A stretch of DNA of 49,243 nucleotides from an uncultured Candidatus Pelagibacter sp. (GCA_905612375.1 CAJQRS010000017.1:1-49243); one strand, 5' to 3'. Counted from the stretch's first letter, positions 40,539-49,125 are shown. Notes: generated by a model from the letters alone, not told the origin. Translations and numbers: made by a program.

Positions 40539-41432
40539 TTACTTTATTTTTCCAAGTTGTTTTTGTCTTGAGATAATGATTAAGCCACTAATTACGATTA
40601 TTAATGCTCCAATGTAGCTATTAGTTGATGGAACTTCGTCAAATAAGAAATAACCATATAATATTCCCCATAAAATTACTGAATATCTAAAGGTGGAAGT
40701 AACAGAAACAAGTGCGATTTTAATTGTTGCTACTGAAAAAATATAACCTAAGGCCAAAAAAAATGCAGCAATAAATAAAATAAAAATATCTATTGGGCTA
40801 AAATTATAAAATTTATAAATACTTAGTAAGCCAAAAAGGGCCGTTACAACAAAGCAAGTCATAAACGCAATTTGTAAGCTTGAATAATCTTTTTTAAAGT
40901 TTTTTGTGTACATATCTCTAATCGAAAGCATGATTGCGGCAATTATTGGAAAGATAAAAAAGTAGCTAGATTCTAACTTTCCAGGATTAATTACTACTAC
41001 CACGCCAATAAAACCTAATAACACAGCACTCCACCTTCTCCATCTAACTTTTTCATTTAAAAATATTGCTCCAAATGTGGTTAATAAAATTGGTGCCATA
41101 CTTAGTAAAATATAAACATTTGCAAAAGGCAATAACGCTATGCCAAAAAAAAAGAATAAAGCTGCTAAAGATTCTAAAACACCTCTCACTCTTAACTCCT
41201 TTGAAGTAAAGATTAATTTAAAATTTAGCTCTTTTTTAATATAAAGAAATAATAAAATAAAAAGTAATGTAAAAATACCTCTTATAAAAATTATTTGGTT
41301 TAAAACAAATATCTCATCATAGTTTTGATAAATAACTTTTACAAAAGCATCATTAGTTGCAAATGAAAATTGACATAAAAGCATATAAAAAATACCAAGC
41401 AACTCATTATCAATTTTAAATTTAGATATCAT
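40539..41432 (-). CDS. EamA-family (DMT) transporter
   Basis: Ten-helix drug/metabolite-type permease of 297 aa made of two EamA repeats. The first ends with the typical LLPFANVYILLSMAPILLTTFGAIFLNEKVRWRRW helix pair; the second has FRYSVILWGILYGYFLFDEVPSTNSYIGALIIV. The substrate is unknown. It follows the azlD gene on the same strand after 21 bp. Confidence 0.88.
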   Translation of the reverse strand: MISKFKIDNELLGIFYMLLCQFSFATNDAFVKVIYQNYDEIFVLNQIIFIRGIFTLLFILLFLYIKKELNFKLIFTSKELRVRGVLESLAALFFFFGIALLPFANVYILLSMAPILLTTFGAIFLNEKVRWRRWSAVLLGFIGVVVVINPGKLESSYFFIFPIIAAIMLSIRDMYTKNFKKDYSSLQIAFMTCFVVTALFGLLSIYKFYNFSPIDIFILFIAAFFLALGYIFSVATIKIALVSVTSTFRYSVILWGILYGYFLFDEVPSTNSYIGALIIVISGLIIISRQKQLGKIK

Positions 41433-41453
41433 TAGTCACTGAATACAAGTTTA

Positions 41454-41774
41454 TTACTGATAATATACAAATATTAAAAACCAATACGATATAAGTCCTA
41501 CAAATATCGTTGCTAAAATATTCCTGCTGATATAGCCCACAATAATCGCCAATATAGCAGCTAAAATTTTAGGATTACTTTCAAAATCTAAAGAGCCAGT
41601 ATTATCTAAGAGTATTGGTGGAAAAATTATTGCTGGAAAAATAGCAGATGGTACATATGACAGAATTTTTTTTGTTTTATCGTTCAATATGTCTTCTTTT
41701 AATAAAAAGATCATAGAAAATCTTGTTAGATAAGTAATAATTCCACAGTAAATAATTGTAGACCAGTGCATCAT
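41454..41774 (-). CDS. azlD: AzlD-family small subunit of branched-chain amino acid exporter
   Basis: Three- to four-helix protein of 106 aa. The family pattern TYLTRFSMIFLL near the start and SYVPSAIFPAIIFPPILL in the middle match AzlD. It pairs with AzlC to export branched-chain or other amino acids. Its ATG overlaps the azlC stop by 4 bp. Confidence 0.85.
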   Translation of the reverse strand: MMHWSTIIYCGIITYLTRFSMIFLLKEDILNDKTKKILSYVPSAIFPAIIFPPILLDNTGSLDFESNPKILAAILAIIVGYISRNILATIFVGLISYWFLIFVYYQ

Positions 41775-42469
41775 TTTTTTTCTAAATTGATTAAAGTTAA
41801 TAATGTAGCAACCAGTAAGGCTGATAATGCTGCAACAATGATATAGGCCTGAAATGGTATTATATTATAACCAATTGTTGCAATAATACCTGAAACCAAC
41901 ATTACAATAACATTTTTAAATTTTCTAAAATCATTAATTAATAAAGCAAGAAATGTTAGTGATATTGTAAAACTTAATCCTAACTCTTCAGGAACAACTG
42001 ACCCCAAAACTATTCCCAAAATTGTTGAAATTTGCCAAACAGTCCAACAAGTAAAGCCGGCTCCTAATAAGTGGTAATGTTTGAATTCATTTTCTTTATT
42101 TTTTTTGAAGTAAGTATTTGAAACAGCAAACGCTTGATCAATTAATACATATGACAAAATAATTTTCCATGTCAATTTTAAATGAGACAAATATTCTGAA
42201 AAAACTGCTCCATATAACAAATGCCTAGAATTTACAGCACCCACTGATGTTATGGCAACTAAAGATGAGGCTCCTCCAGAAAATAATTGTAATAAAACTA
42301 TTTGAGAAGCTCCACCAAAAATTATCACTGACATTCCAAATGTCATGAGTGCACTTAAACCCAATTCCATCCCAATAACGCCAAATATAATTCCAAAAGG
42401 AACCACTGGTATCATTAGTGGACTCACATCTACTATCCCTTTGGTAAGAGTTTTTATTCTAATATTCAT
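41771..42469 (-). CDS. azlC: AzlC-family branched-chain amino acid exporter, large subunit
   Basis: Membrane protein of 232 aa with six or seven helices. Diagnostic segments are VVPFGIIFGVIGMELGLSALMTFGMSVIIFGGASQIVLL and SVGAVNSRHLLYGAVFSEYL. It lies 20 bp after fbpC on the same strand, so it may be read through from the iron operon. A biological link is not evident. Confidence 0.9.
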   Translation of the reverse strand: MNIRIKTLTKGIVDVSPLMIPVVPFGIIFGVIGMELGLSALMTFGMSVIIFGGASQIVLLQLFSGGASSLVAITSVGAVNSRHLLYGAVFSEYLSHLKLTWKIILSYVLIDQAFAVSNTYFKKNKENEFKHYHLLGAGFTCWTVWQISTILGIVLGSVVPEELGLSFTISLTFLALLINDFRKFKNVIVMLVSGIIATIGYNIIPFQAYIIVAALSALLVATLLTLINLEKK

Positions 42470-42488
42470 TTATAATTAAAGTTTTGTA

Positions 42489-43547
42489 TTAGAAACAAAC
42501 TATATGATCAATATTTATAGGTAATTTAATACCAAATTTTTCATCTACCTGATGCTGATGAATATGGTGAGAGTGTACAAATACTGGAATTAATTTATTA
42601 CTTGCAGTTTTAAGTGTATAAATAAAATTCGTTCCTCTAAACTTTCTATCAACAACTTCTAATTTTAAGCTACTTTGATCATCATGCTCCAGATCTTCTG
42701 GTTGTAGTAAAAGTTGAACATCTGAACCCTTTGGGTAATGCTTAATAAAATTACCAGTTATTATTCCTAAATCAACACTCTCTAAACTATTTTCACCAGT
42801 AACTTTTGCTGGAATTAAAATTCCTCTATTTAAAAAGCTGACTACCTCAACTGAATTTGGAAAATGGTAAACATTATACGGGTCATCAAATTGCTTTAAT
42901 TGTTCGTCTAGAATTATTCCACATTTTGTACCCAAATAAAAAGCTTCATACGAGTCATGTGTAACAATTATAGTTGTTATTTTGTGTTCAGTTAAAATTT
43001 GTTTTAGTTTAACTTGGATTTCTTCTTTAAAACTTTGATCAACATTTGAAAGTGGCTCGTCTAATAATAGTAAATCTGGCTTTGTGACTAATGATCTTGC
43101 TAGAGCTGCTCTTTGAGCTTCTCCTGCACTAATTTGATGTGGAAATTTATCTTTAATTTTTTCAAGGTTTAAAAACTTAATGATTTCTTCAGTAGATATA
43201 GTTTGTTTCTTTTTTTTGTTTCTTTCAGCACCAAATTGAATATTTTTTAAAACATTATAATGTGGGAATAGACAATTATCTTGGAATGATAATGATATGT
43301 TTCTATTTTCAGGTTCTATATGTATTTTATCAGAAGATATAACTTTATTCTTTAATACAATTTTACCTGATTTAATATTTGTTAAACCCGCTATAGATCT
43401 TAGTATTGTAGTTTTTCCAATTCCAGATGGTCCTAATAAACATACAATGTCTCCTTCTTTTTCAATATTAAAAGATACGTTGTGAACTTTATTAACTTTA
43501 CTTGCCTCAAAAGTTACATCTTTAATTTCTAAAAAATTTTTACTCAT
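42489..43547 (-). CDS. fbpC: Fe(III) ABC transporter ATP-binding protein
   Basis: ATPase of the FbpABC ferric-iron importer, 352 aa. Walker A GPSGIGKTT, signature ISAGEAQRAALARSL (a divergent LSGGQ), Walker B LLLLDEPLSNVD, and a C-terminal TOBE-like domain from about residue 240. The tail contains HSHHIHQHQ (near 325-335), a His cluster not typical of FbpC and a possible metal sensor. It is separated from fbpB by 2 bp. Confidence 0.92.
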   Translation of the reverse strand: MSKNFLEIKDVTFEASKVNKVHNVSFNIEKEGDIVCLLGPSGIGKTTILRSIAGLTNIKSGKIVLKNKVISSDKIHIEPENRNISLSFQDNCLFPHYNVLKNIQFGAERNKKKKQTISTEEIIKFLNLEKIKDKFPHQISAGEAQRAALARSLVTKPDLLLLDEPLSNVDQSFKEEIQVKLKQILTEHKITTIIVTHDSYEAFYLGTKCGIILDEQLKQFDDPYNVYHFPNSVEVVSFLNRGILIPAKVTGENSLESVDLGIITGNFIKHYPKGSDVQLLLQPEDLEHDDQSSLKLEVVDRKFRGTNFIYTLKTASNKLIPVFVHSHHIHQHQVDEKFGIKLPINIDHIVCF

Positions 43548-43549
43548 AA

Positions 43550-45169
43550 TTAATCTCTTAAAGTATATCTAGAAGTAATTAGAATAAAAGTACTTGTAAT
43601 TAATATAAGAAATAAAGATGGTACTGCAGCAGCCTCTAATAAGTCTTGAGAGGCATAAATATAAGCAGTAGTAGCAAAGGTTTCAAAATTAAATGGTCTC
43701 ATAATAAGTGTAATTGGCAACTCCTTAATTATTTCAATTGCAATTAATAACCCAATTAACAAAATAGAATTTCTTAAGTAGGGAAAGTGAATATTTTTGA
43801 ATGTTTTAAATTTAGAGTACCCAAGCAAATAAGCACTTTCGTCTATTGAGTAGTTAATCTTAAGGTAACCAGACTTTATGCCATTACAGGCTAAAGAGTA
43901 AAATCTAACAAAATAAACACTTATAAGTCCTAAAATTGATCCAATAAATATCGTTTTTATAGTTTTAAATCCAAAATATTGAACAACAGTATTATCAAAC
44001 CAGGCCACAAAGCTTATAAACGCAACAGCTAGAATTACCCCTGGTATTGCATACCCAGAAATTGAGAATGTAGTTAACGCTTCTAATAACTTACTTTTTG
44101 TAACTCTATTTCCATAGTTTGAAATGAAAGCGAATGTTATTAATACAGAGCTAGCCAATAAAACTAATATGCCAGTATTAATGAACAAACTAAGTATATT
44201 TAAATCATTAAAATGTTTTGGAAAAATTATTGTCCAATAAAACATTTGTAATACTGGAAACATGAAACTAGCAAAAAAAATAAAGCTACAAAAAATAACA
44301 ACTAAAGTTGATTTTGATCTATCTAAATTAATTAAAGTTTTAGATTTAAAACCACTTTTTGTTGGAGAGTGATATTGAGCCTTTTTCCTGGAAAAATTTT
44401 CAAGAACAAATAATCCTAAAATAAAAATTAAAAGAAAAAATGATAATCTATTAGCCAATGATAAATCATCAAAAGAAATCCATGCATTATAAATTCCTGT
44501 AGTTAGTGTTGATACATTAAAAAAATCTACTGTTCCAAAATCTGACAGTGTTTCCATTGCAACTAAAGAAAGTCCAGCAACTATTGCTGGCCTGGCAGAA
44601 GGTAAAATAATTTTAAAAAATGATTTATTTTTTGAAAACCCTAGATTTTTACCTAAATCAATTAAGTTTTGAGATTGGTAATGGAATGATGCTCTTGTTA
44701 AAATATAAACATATCCAAATAATGAAAATGTTAAAGAAATGATTGCACCAAACATACCATCCATTTTTGGTATGTGCTTATTATACTCACCCTCTCCAAA
44801 TAAATTTGTTAATATTGAAAAAGCTGTGCCATAATTTTCAAAGAAAGCTGTTAATGAATATGCATATATATAGGGCGGTACTGCAAATGATAATATCAAT
44901 GCCCATTTAAAAAAATTTGAACCTGGAAAATTATAGAAAGATACAAGATATGCAGCACCCACTCCAATAATAAAAGTTAAAAATAGTACACCCATTAATA
45001 AAATTAGTGAGTGATTAATGTAGTCAAATAAGAAGGTATCTTTTAGTATCGAATAATAATTACTTGTATTTTCAAAAAAACCTGCACAGATAGTAAGTAT
45101 TGGGATGGCTACAGCTATAGATATTAAAAAGCTACTTACGTACCAAATGTTAAAATTTTTAATTCCCAT
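43550..45169 (-). CDS. fbpB: Fe(III) ABC transporter permease
   Basis: Fused double permease of 539 aa with about twelve helices and two EAA loops. The first is LIDLGKNLGFSKNKSFFKIILPSARPAI, the second ESAYLLGYSKFKTFKNIHFPYLRNSIL. This duplicated layout is standard for FbpB/SfuB. It transfers ferric iron from FbpA to the cytoplasm. A GNRA-loop hairpin lies 35 bp before its start, between it and the peroxiredoxin gene. Confidence 0.92.
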   Translation of the reverse strand: MGIKNFNIWYVSSFLISIAVAIPILTICAGFFENTSNYYSILKDTFLFDYINHSLILLMGVLFLTFIIGVGAAYLVSFYNFPGSNFFKWALILSFAVPPYIYAYSLTAFFENYGTAFSILTNLFGEGEYNKHIPKMDGMFGAIISLTFSLFGYVYILTRASFHYQSQNLIDLGKNLGFSKNKSFFKIILPSARPAIVAGLSLVAMETLSDFGTVDFFNVSTLTTGIYNAWISFDDLSLANRLSFFLLIFILGLFVLENFSRKKAQYHSPTKSGFKSKTLINLDRSKSTLVVIFCSFIFFASFMFPVLQMFYWTIIFPKHFNDLNILSLFINTGILVLLASSVLITFAFISNYGNRVTKSKLLEALTTFSISGYAIPGVILAVAFISFVAWFDNTVVQYFGFKTIKTIFIGSILGLISVYFVRFYSLACNGIKSGYLKINYSIDESAYLLGYSKFKTFKNIHFPYLRNSILLIGLLIAIEIIKELPITLIMRPFNFETFATTAYIYASQDLLEAAAVPSLFLILITSTFILITSRYTLRD

Positions 45170-45203
45170 AATTTATAATACTCTAATAATTATATTTAAG
45201 AAA

Positions 45204-45225
45204 CCTCCCCTGTTGCCAGGAGAGG
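45204..45225 (-). terminator. 9-bp GNRA hairpin between peroxiredoxin and fbpB
   Basis: On the minus strand CCTCTCCTG-GCAA-CAGGGGAGG forms a nine-pair stem (one G-T pair) closed by a GCAA tetraloop, followed by TTTCTT. It is much more GC-rich than its surroundings. It could be a weak terminator of the peroxiredoxin gene, reducing read-through into fbpBC, or an RNA-stability or processing element. Confidence 0.65.
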
Positions 45226-45308
45226 TTAATACTAACTTCGAAACCAATTTGGAGAGAGATTACGAGAGTTAATTTCTAAATTTTTTATAAATTATTTATT
45301 CTGCTTAA

Positions 45309-45815
45309 TTACTTGCTTGATAGATATTCTATGCAATTTTCTGGAGTTGTTTGTTCATATGGATCAGGATCACTTCCATCATTATTCATACCATCCTCTT
45401 GCCACCATTTTTCAACAATACCGTCATTAATTATTGCACAATACCTCCAACTTCTTAGACCAAAACCTAAATGTTTTTTATCAATTAACATCCCCATTGA
45501 GCGAGTAAAGTCGGCATTTCCATCGGGCAATACCTTAACTTTTGTTAATTTTTGTTGCTCTGCCCAAGCATTCATTACAAAGCCATCATTGACACTAATG
45601 CAATAAACTTCATTAACACCAAGAGACAGCAATTTATCATAATTTTTTTCAAAACCTGGCAACTGTTTTTCAGAGCATGTAGGTGTAAATGCACCTGGTA
45701 ATGAAAATAATATTACTTTTTTACCTTTAAAGATTTCATCAGTACTTACATCAACCCATTTACCAATTTTCCTTGTTTTTAAAACTATGCTTGAACATTT
45801 TTTTCCTTCAATCAT
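45309..45815 (-). CDS. Prx5-type peroxiredoxin in the iron operon
   Basis: Thiol peroxidase of 168 aa. The start at MIEGKKCSSIV is preferred because an AGGA ribosome site sits 5 nt before it and it puts the peroxidatic Cys at residue 47 (PGAFTPTCSEKQLPGF), as in the Prx5/AhpE-like family. A longer frame from 45863 has no ribosome site. YCISVNDGFVMNAWAEQ and the conserved Arg in GFGLRSWRY complete the active site. It lies between fbpA and fbpB, so peroxide removal is tied to iron import, plausibly to limit Fenton damage. Confidence 0.92.
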   Translation of the reverse strand: MIEGKKCSSIVLKTRKIGKWVDVSTDEIFKGKKVILFSLPGAFTPTCSEKQLPGFEKNYDKLLSLGVNEVYCISVNDGFVMNAWAEQQKLTKVKVLPDGNADFTRSMGMLIDKKHLGFGLRSWRYCAIINDGIVEKWWQEDGMNNDGSDPDPYEQTTPENCIEYLSSK

Positions 45816-45875
45816 TCTATTCCTATTATTTTTTAAGTGTTTATTTAATTGAATTATTTGCATTTGAATTATTTA

Positions 45876-45928
45876 GTGCTCATAAAAAAATTAGGTAGGG
45901 TAAATACCTCATTAAAGTTTATGAGCAC
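45876..45928 (-). promoter_or_regulatory. Structured leader element upstream of the peroxiredoxin gene
   Basis: An 11-bp perfect inverted repeat (GTGCTCATAAA at 45876-45886, TTTATGAGCAC at 45918-45928) encloses a smaller AGGTA/TACCT stem (45893-45897 and 45905-45909). The 53-nt element lies wholly in the 130-bp gap between the 61-aa gene and the peroxiredoxin start. No T-run follows on either strand, so a simple terminator is unlikely. A protein- or ligand-responsive RNA, or an mRNA processing site, fits better. Confidence 0.5.
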
Positions 45929-45945
45929 AATCATTAAAAAGAAAA

Positions 45946-46131
45946 CTATGTATTAAAGGGAGAAAGGATATGTGCAACCTCTTCGTCTTTAATATCTGAT
46001 AATTTTCTATTATTTATTTTTCTATTGATTTTTTCACACTCTGCTGCACATGGATCACAAGCTTTCAGAGTTTGCGACCCATATACGTCAGAAGATTTAT
46101 TCTCATCAATATTAAATAAATTCTTTTTCAC
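45946..46131 (-). CDS. 61-aa cysteine-motif protein between fbpA and peroxiredoxin
   Basis: Not recognised. The frame has a GTG start 7 bp after the fbpA stop. A CDPCAAEC motif (C-x2-C-x4-C type, around residues 25-32) could bind Fe-S or a metal ion. The rest is short and hydrophilic (YGSQTLKA before, KINRKINNRKLSDIKDEEVAHI after). There is no signal peptide. Placement in the iron operon suggests an iron-chaperone or redox role, but that is inference. No strong ribosome site is seen. Confidence 0.6.
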   Translation of the reverse strand: MKKNLFNIDENKSSDVYGSQTLKACDPCAAECEKINRKINNRKLSDIKDEEVAHILSPFNT

Positions 46132-46138
46132 TTATTAC

Positions 46139-47158
46139 TTATTTCCACTTAGCAGCTAACATTACTTCTAATGCTGCAGATTGGTTTTTTCCGTAATTTG
46201 CTACTTTAGTTTCTAAATCTTGTTTAAATCCAAGACCCATTTGTTTAACTAATGCGTGAGGTTCAACACCTGCAATCATTGGGTATTCAAATGTATTATT
46301 AACTATGTGTTCTTGTGCTTCTTTAGTTAATAAAAACTCAAGTAGTTTAATCGCATTAGCTTTGTTTGGAGCATTTTTTAATACACCACCACCACTAATG
46401 TTCATGTGAGTTCCTCTATCTCCTTGGTTAGGAAAGAATGGTAAAACTTTTTTAGCTGCCGCTTGTTGTTCTGGACCTTTTTTTCCAGACAACATCAAAG
46501 CTAAATAGTAAGTATTAGCTACAGCTATATCAGCTTCACCTGCTGCTACAGCTAAAATTTGAGCTCTATCGTTTCCTTTAGAATCTCTAGCCATGTTAGC
46601 AACTATTCCTTTAGCCCATTCTGCAGTTGCTTTTTTTCCATTATTTTTAACTAATGAAGCAACAAGAGATTGGTTATAGATATTGTTAGATTTTCTTATA
46701 ACAACTCTACCTTTCCATTTTGGATCAGCAAGACCTTCGTAAGTCATACCATTAAGTTCGTTTGCATTAACTCTTTCTGGTGAGTAATACATAATTCTTG
46801 CTCTCTTAGCTATTCCAGTCCATTTAGAGGTTCTAAAGTTTTTTGGAACCGCTGCTTTAATTGCTGGAGACATTGAATTTTGGAACATTCCTTTTGCAGC
46901 GAATGCACCTAATCTTCCTGCATCAGCAGTAATATAAAGGTCAGCTTTTGAATCAGCACCTTCTTCAGATATTCTTTTTTGAAGAGCTTTATCTTTTCCA
47001 GATACAATGTTTACTTTAATTCCAGTTTTAGCTGTAAATTTTTTGTAAAGTTGTACATCTGAATCGTAATGTCTTGCGCTGAATACATTAACTTCAGCTG
47101 CAAACGTCATGTTTGCAAATAAAGCAATAAAAAATGCAATAATCGTAAGTTTTTTCAT
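46139..47158 (-). CDS. fbpA: Periplasmic Fe(III)-binding protein
   Basis: Substrate-binding protein of the ferric-iron ABC importer, 339 aa. The signal peptide ends at MTFA (residue 20). Iron ligands known in the family are visible: H30/Y31 in SARHYDSD and the Tyr pair Y217/Y218 in VANTYYLALML. LYITADAGRLGAF is another family segment. AGAAAG precedes the ATG. A Fur-type palindrome lies 55-75 bp upstream, so expression is probably iron-repressed. Confidence 0.95.
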   Translation of the reverse strand: MKKLTIIAFFIALFANMTFAAEVNVFSARHYDSDVQLYKKFTAKTGIKVNIVSGKDKALQKRISEEGADSKADLYITADAGRLGAFAAKGMFQNSMSPAIKAAVPKNFRTSKWTGIAKRARIMYYSPERVNANELNGMTYEGLADPKWKGRVVIRKSNNIYNQSLVASLVKNNGKKATAEWAKGIVANMARDSKGNDRAQILAVAAGEADIAVANTYYLALMLSGKKGPEQQAAAKKVLPFFPNQGDRGTHMNISGGGVLKNAPNKANAIKLLEFLLTKEAQEHIVNNTFEYPMIAGVEPHALVKQMGLGFKQDLETKVANYGKNQSAALEVMLAAKWK

Positions 47159-47212
47159 TATTTTCTTTCTATTATGTTAAATTAATTAAATTAGAATGCT
47201 TACTATTAGCAT

Positions 47213-47233
47213 TGCGAATGAGTATCAATCGCA
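47213..47233. promoter_or_regulatory. Fur-like operator upstream of fbpA
   Basis: TGCGAATGAG-T-ATCAATCGCA is a 21-bp imperfect palindrome; eight of ten positions pair across the central T. It resembles the alphaproteobacterial Fur consensus (TGCnAATnAn-nnTnATTnGCA) in length, spacing and ends. It sits just upstream of the fbpA promoter region and downstream of the 97-aa gene. Confidence 0.6.
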
Positions 47234-47258
47234 TAAACGTCGCACTATGCGTAAATAA

Positions 47259-47552
47259 TTACTGTAAAATCAAAATAAGTAATTCACTTACAAAAGACAT
47301 CAATATAACAAATCCTAAGAAAAAGTTGCAGTACATTATTGAAATAGTACGATTTCTAATTCGTCTTAGTCTTACAAAGGGTTTGTCATCAAGGTCTGAA
47401 ATATCTCTATCTCCAATTACTTTATAATCATATGTCCAACGCCAAATAGAGTTACCAAAACGTTTATCTGAATTATTATAAAAATTTATCCATGCAACAA
47501 TATATCTGTGTGAAATATAAAGAATGATTAAAAAGAAACTACTTATAAACAT
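47259..47552 (-). CDS. Unknown 97-aa membrane protein
   Basis: Not recognised. Two hydrophobic helices at the ends (about residues 3-15 and 74-95) flank a basic, Arg-rich central part (GDRDISDLDDKPFVRLRRIRNRT). The start ATG lies at the edge of a 10-bp hairpin and has no ribosome site, so the start is uncertain. It lies between aceA and fbpA on the same strand. Coding is plausible but supported only by composition. Confidence 0.5.
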   Translation of the reverse strand: MFISSFFLIILYISHRYIVAWINFYNNSDKRFGNSIWRWTYDYKVIGDRDISDLDDKPFVRLRRIRNRTISIMYCNFFLGFVILMSFVSELLILILQ

Positions 47553-47576
47553 CTAAATATTTAATCATATTTAGAT
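47551..47576 (-). terminator. 10-bp AT-rich hairpin after aceA
   Basis: A perfect inverted repeat ATCTAAATAT / ATATTTAGAT (6-nt loop) begins 18 nt after the aceA stop on the minus strand. It is AT-only and lacks an immediate T-run, so it would be a weak terminator. It also overlaps the start codon of the 97-aa gene and could mask it. Confidence 0.45.
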
Positions 47577-47593
47577 AGCGTATTAAAGAATAA

Positions 47594-48871
47594 TTAAAAT
47601 TGCTCAGACTCTGTTGAGCCTTCCATTGCAGTTGTAGAGCTTTTTCCACTACTTATAGTATTTGAGACTGCATCAAAATAAGAAGTACCGACTTCACGTT
47701 GGTGCTTGACACTTGTGTAACCATCCTTCTCTCTAGCAAATTCAAGTTCTTGAATCTTAGAATAAGCAGTCATTCCTTCAGTTTTATATTTTTCTGCAAG
47801 TTCAAAAATTGCAATATTCTGTGTATGAAAACCTGCAAGTGTAATAAATTGAAATTTGTAACCCATTTCACTAATTTTTTGTTGGAACGTTGCAATCTCT
47901 GCATCTGATAAATGCTTCTTCCAATTAAAAGATGGAGAACAATTGTATGCAAGTAATTTACCAGGAAACTTTTCATGAATGGCATCTGCAAATTTTTTAG
48001 CTTCTTCAAGGTTAGGTGTTGCAGTCTCACACCAAATTAAATCTGAATAAGGAGCATAAGCTAAACCTCTTGAAATAGCTTGTTCAATACCTTGTTTAAC
48101 ATAATGAAAACCTTCCGGAGATCTTTCACCAGTTAAAAATGGTTTATCATTTTCATCAAAATCGTTTGTAATTAATTTAGCAGCATTAGCATCTGTTCTT
48201 GCTAAAATAATTAACGGAACATCAGCAATATCTGCAGCAAGTCTTGCAGCTTTTAAATTTTTAATCATTGTTCCGGTTGGAACTAAAACTTTTCCTCCCA
48301 TATGACCACATTTTTTTTCACTAGCTAATTGATCTTCAAAGTGAACTCCAGCAGCTCCTGCTTTAATAAATTTTTTGGTTAATTCAAAAACATTTAATGG
48401 GCCACCAAATCCTGCTTCACCATCCGCAATAATTGGCAGCATATAATCTGTTCTATCTTTTGACTGCATATCACCATCATTTAATTCCATGTGTTGAATT
48501 TGATCTGCTCTAATTAATGCATTGTTCATAGACTCAACTAATTTTGGGGCACTATCATAAGGGTATAAAGATTGATCAGGGTACATCTCGCCAGCAGTAT
48601 TTGCATCAGCAGCAACTTGCCATCCACTTAAATAAATTGCTTTTAAACCAGCTTTAGCATGTTGAATTGCATGGTTTCCAGATAATGATCCTAAAGTATT
48701 AATATAGTTCTCTGAGTTTAAAAGATCCCAAAGTTTTTTAGATTGATGTTTACACATTGAATATTCAATTTTCATAGAGCCTCTTAATCTCTCCACATCT
48801 TCAGGGGTATAATCTTTTTTAATACCAGCAAATCTTTTTAAATCGTATGAAACTTTAGCTTCAGAGCTCAT
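47594..48871 (-). CDS. aceA: Isocitrate lyase
   Basis: Glyoxylate-shunt enzyme of 425 aa that splits isocitrate into glyoxylate and succinate. The active-site motif [14 protein letters not shown] is complete, with the catalytic Cys; [16 protein letters not shown] and [20 protein letters not shown] (start of a longer stretch) are typical. It lets cells grow on acetate-level carbon, including acetyl phosphate from Xsc. No glycine riboswitch was found before it. The small gene and operators upstream are likely part of its control. Confidence 0.97.
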   Translation of the reverse strand: MSSEAKVSYDLKRFAGIKKDYTPEDVERLRGSMKIEYSMCKHQSKKLWDLLNSENYINTLGSLSGNHAIQHAKAGLKAIYLSGWQVAADANTAGEMYPDQSLYPYDSAPKLVESMNNALIRADQIQHMELNDGDMQSKDRTDYMLPIIADGEAGFGGPLNVFELTKKFIKAGAAGVHFEDQLASEKKCGHMGGKVLVPTGTMIKNLKAARLAADIADVPLIILARTDANAAKLITNDFDENDKPFLTGERSPEGFHYVKQGIEQAISRGLAYAPYSDLIWCETATPNLEEAKKFADAIHEKFPGKLLAYNCSPSFNWKKHLSDAEIATFQQKISEMGYKFQFITLAGFHTQNIAIFELAEKYKTEGMTAYSKIQELEFAREKDGYTSVKHQREVGTSYFDAVSNTISSGKSSTTAMEGSTESEQF

Positions 48872-48932
48872 AGGTATAATCTTTCTAGGTTTTGGAGTTG
48901 GGAAAATTAGTCTTTTGGTAGCTTAAAGTGGC

Positions 48933-49094
48933 TTAATTATTTTCACTAAATTCGTTAGTAAATTCATTCATGCCGCTTGAACCCCAATCACAATGATCAT
49001 CTCTCAAGTAAATACCAGATTGGCTAGACTGATTTTGATCTTCTTTTGTTGTGTTTCGAGACTGATTTTCTTGGTTTTTATTTTCTTTATTCAT
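48933..49094 (-). CDS. 53-aa acidic hydrophilic protein upstream of aceA
   Basis: Not recognised. From the ATG giving MNKENKNQENQSRNTTKEDQ the product is very Asn/Gln/Glu/Ser-rich, with a distinctive centre (SGIYLRDDHCDWGSSGMNEF) containing one Cys, one His and one Trp. No hydrophobic segment is present. An alternative upstream ATG adds 13 residues through the operator region and is unlikely. It precedes aceA by 61 bp on the same strand and is probably co-regulated with it. Confidence 0.5.
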   Translation of the reverse strand: MNKENKNQENQSRNTTKEDQNQSSQSGIYLRDDHCDWGSSGMNEFTNEFSENN

Positions 49095-49107
49095 AGTTAT
49101 TATATAA

Positions 49108-49125
49108 TTTACAAAGTTTACAAAA
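49108..49125. promoter_or_regulatory. Tandem TTTACAAA operator upstream of the 53-aa gene and aceA
   Basis: TTTACAAAGTTTACAAAA is a direct repeat of an 8-9 bp unit. It closely resembles the RamB/ScfR-type site (TTTGCAAAGTTTGCAAA), which controls aceA in other bacteria. It ends 14 bp before the start of the 53-aa gene, a position suited to repression or activation of that transcript. Confidence 0.6.

Noticed and set aside
45816..45863. Longer start for the peroxiredoxin
   Set aside because: No ribosome site, and the 16 extra residues are absent from the family; the internal ATG has a good AGGA site.
47259..47427. Plus-strand frame over the Fur-like site and 97-aa gene
   Set aside because: Overlaps a regulatory palindrome and an opposing frame, with no ribosome site or homology.
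47699..48030. Frames on both strands inside aceA
   Set aside because: Fully contained in isocitrate lyase with no homology or ribosome site.
48872..48932. Possible glycine riboswitch before aceA
   Set aside because: Glycine riboswitches precede some glyoxylate-cycle genes in SAR11, but the conserved glycine-aptamer blocks are not seen here.
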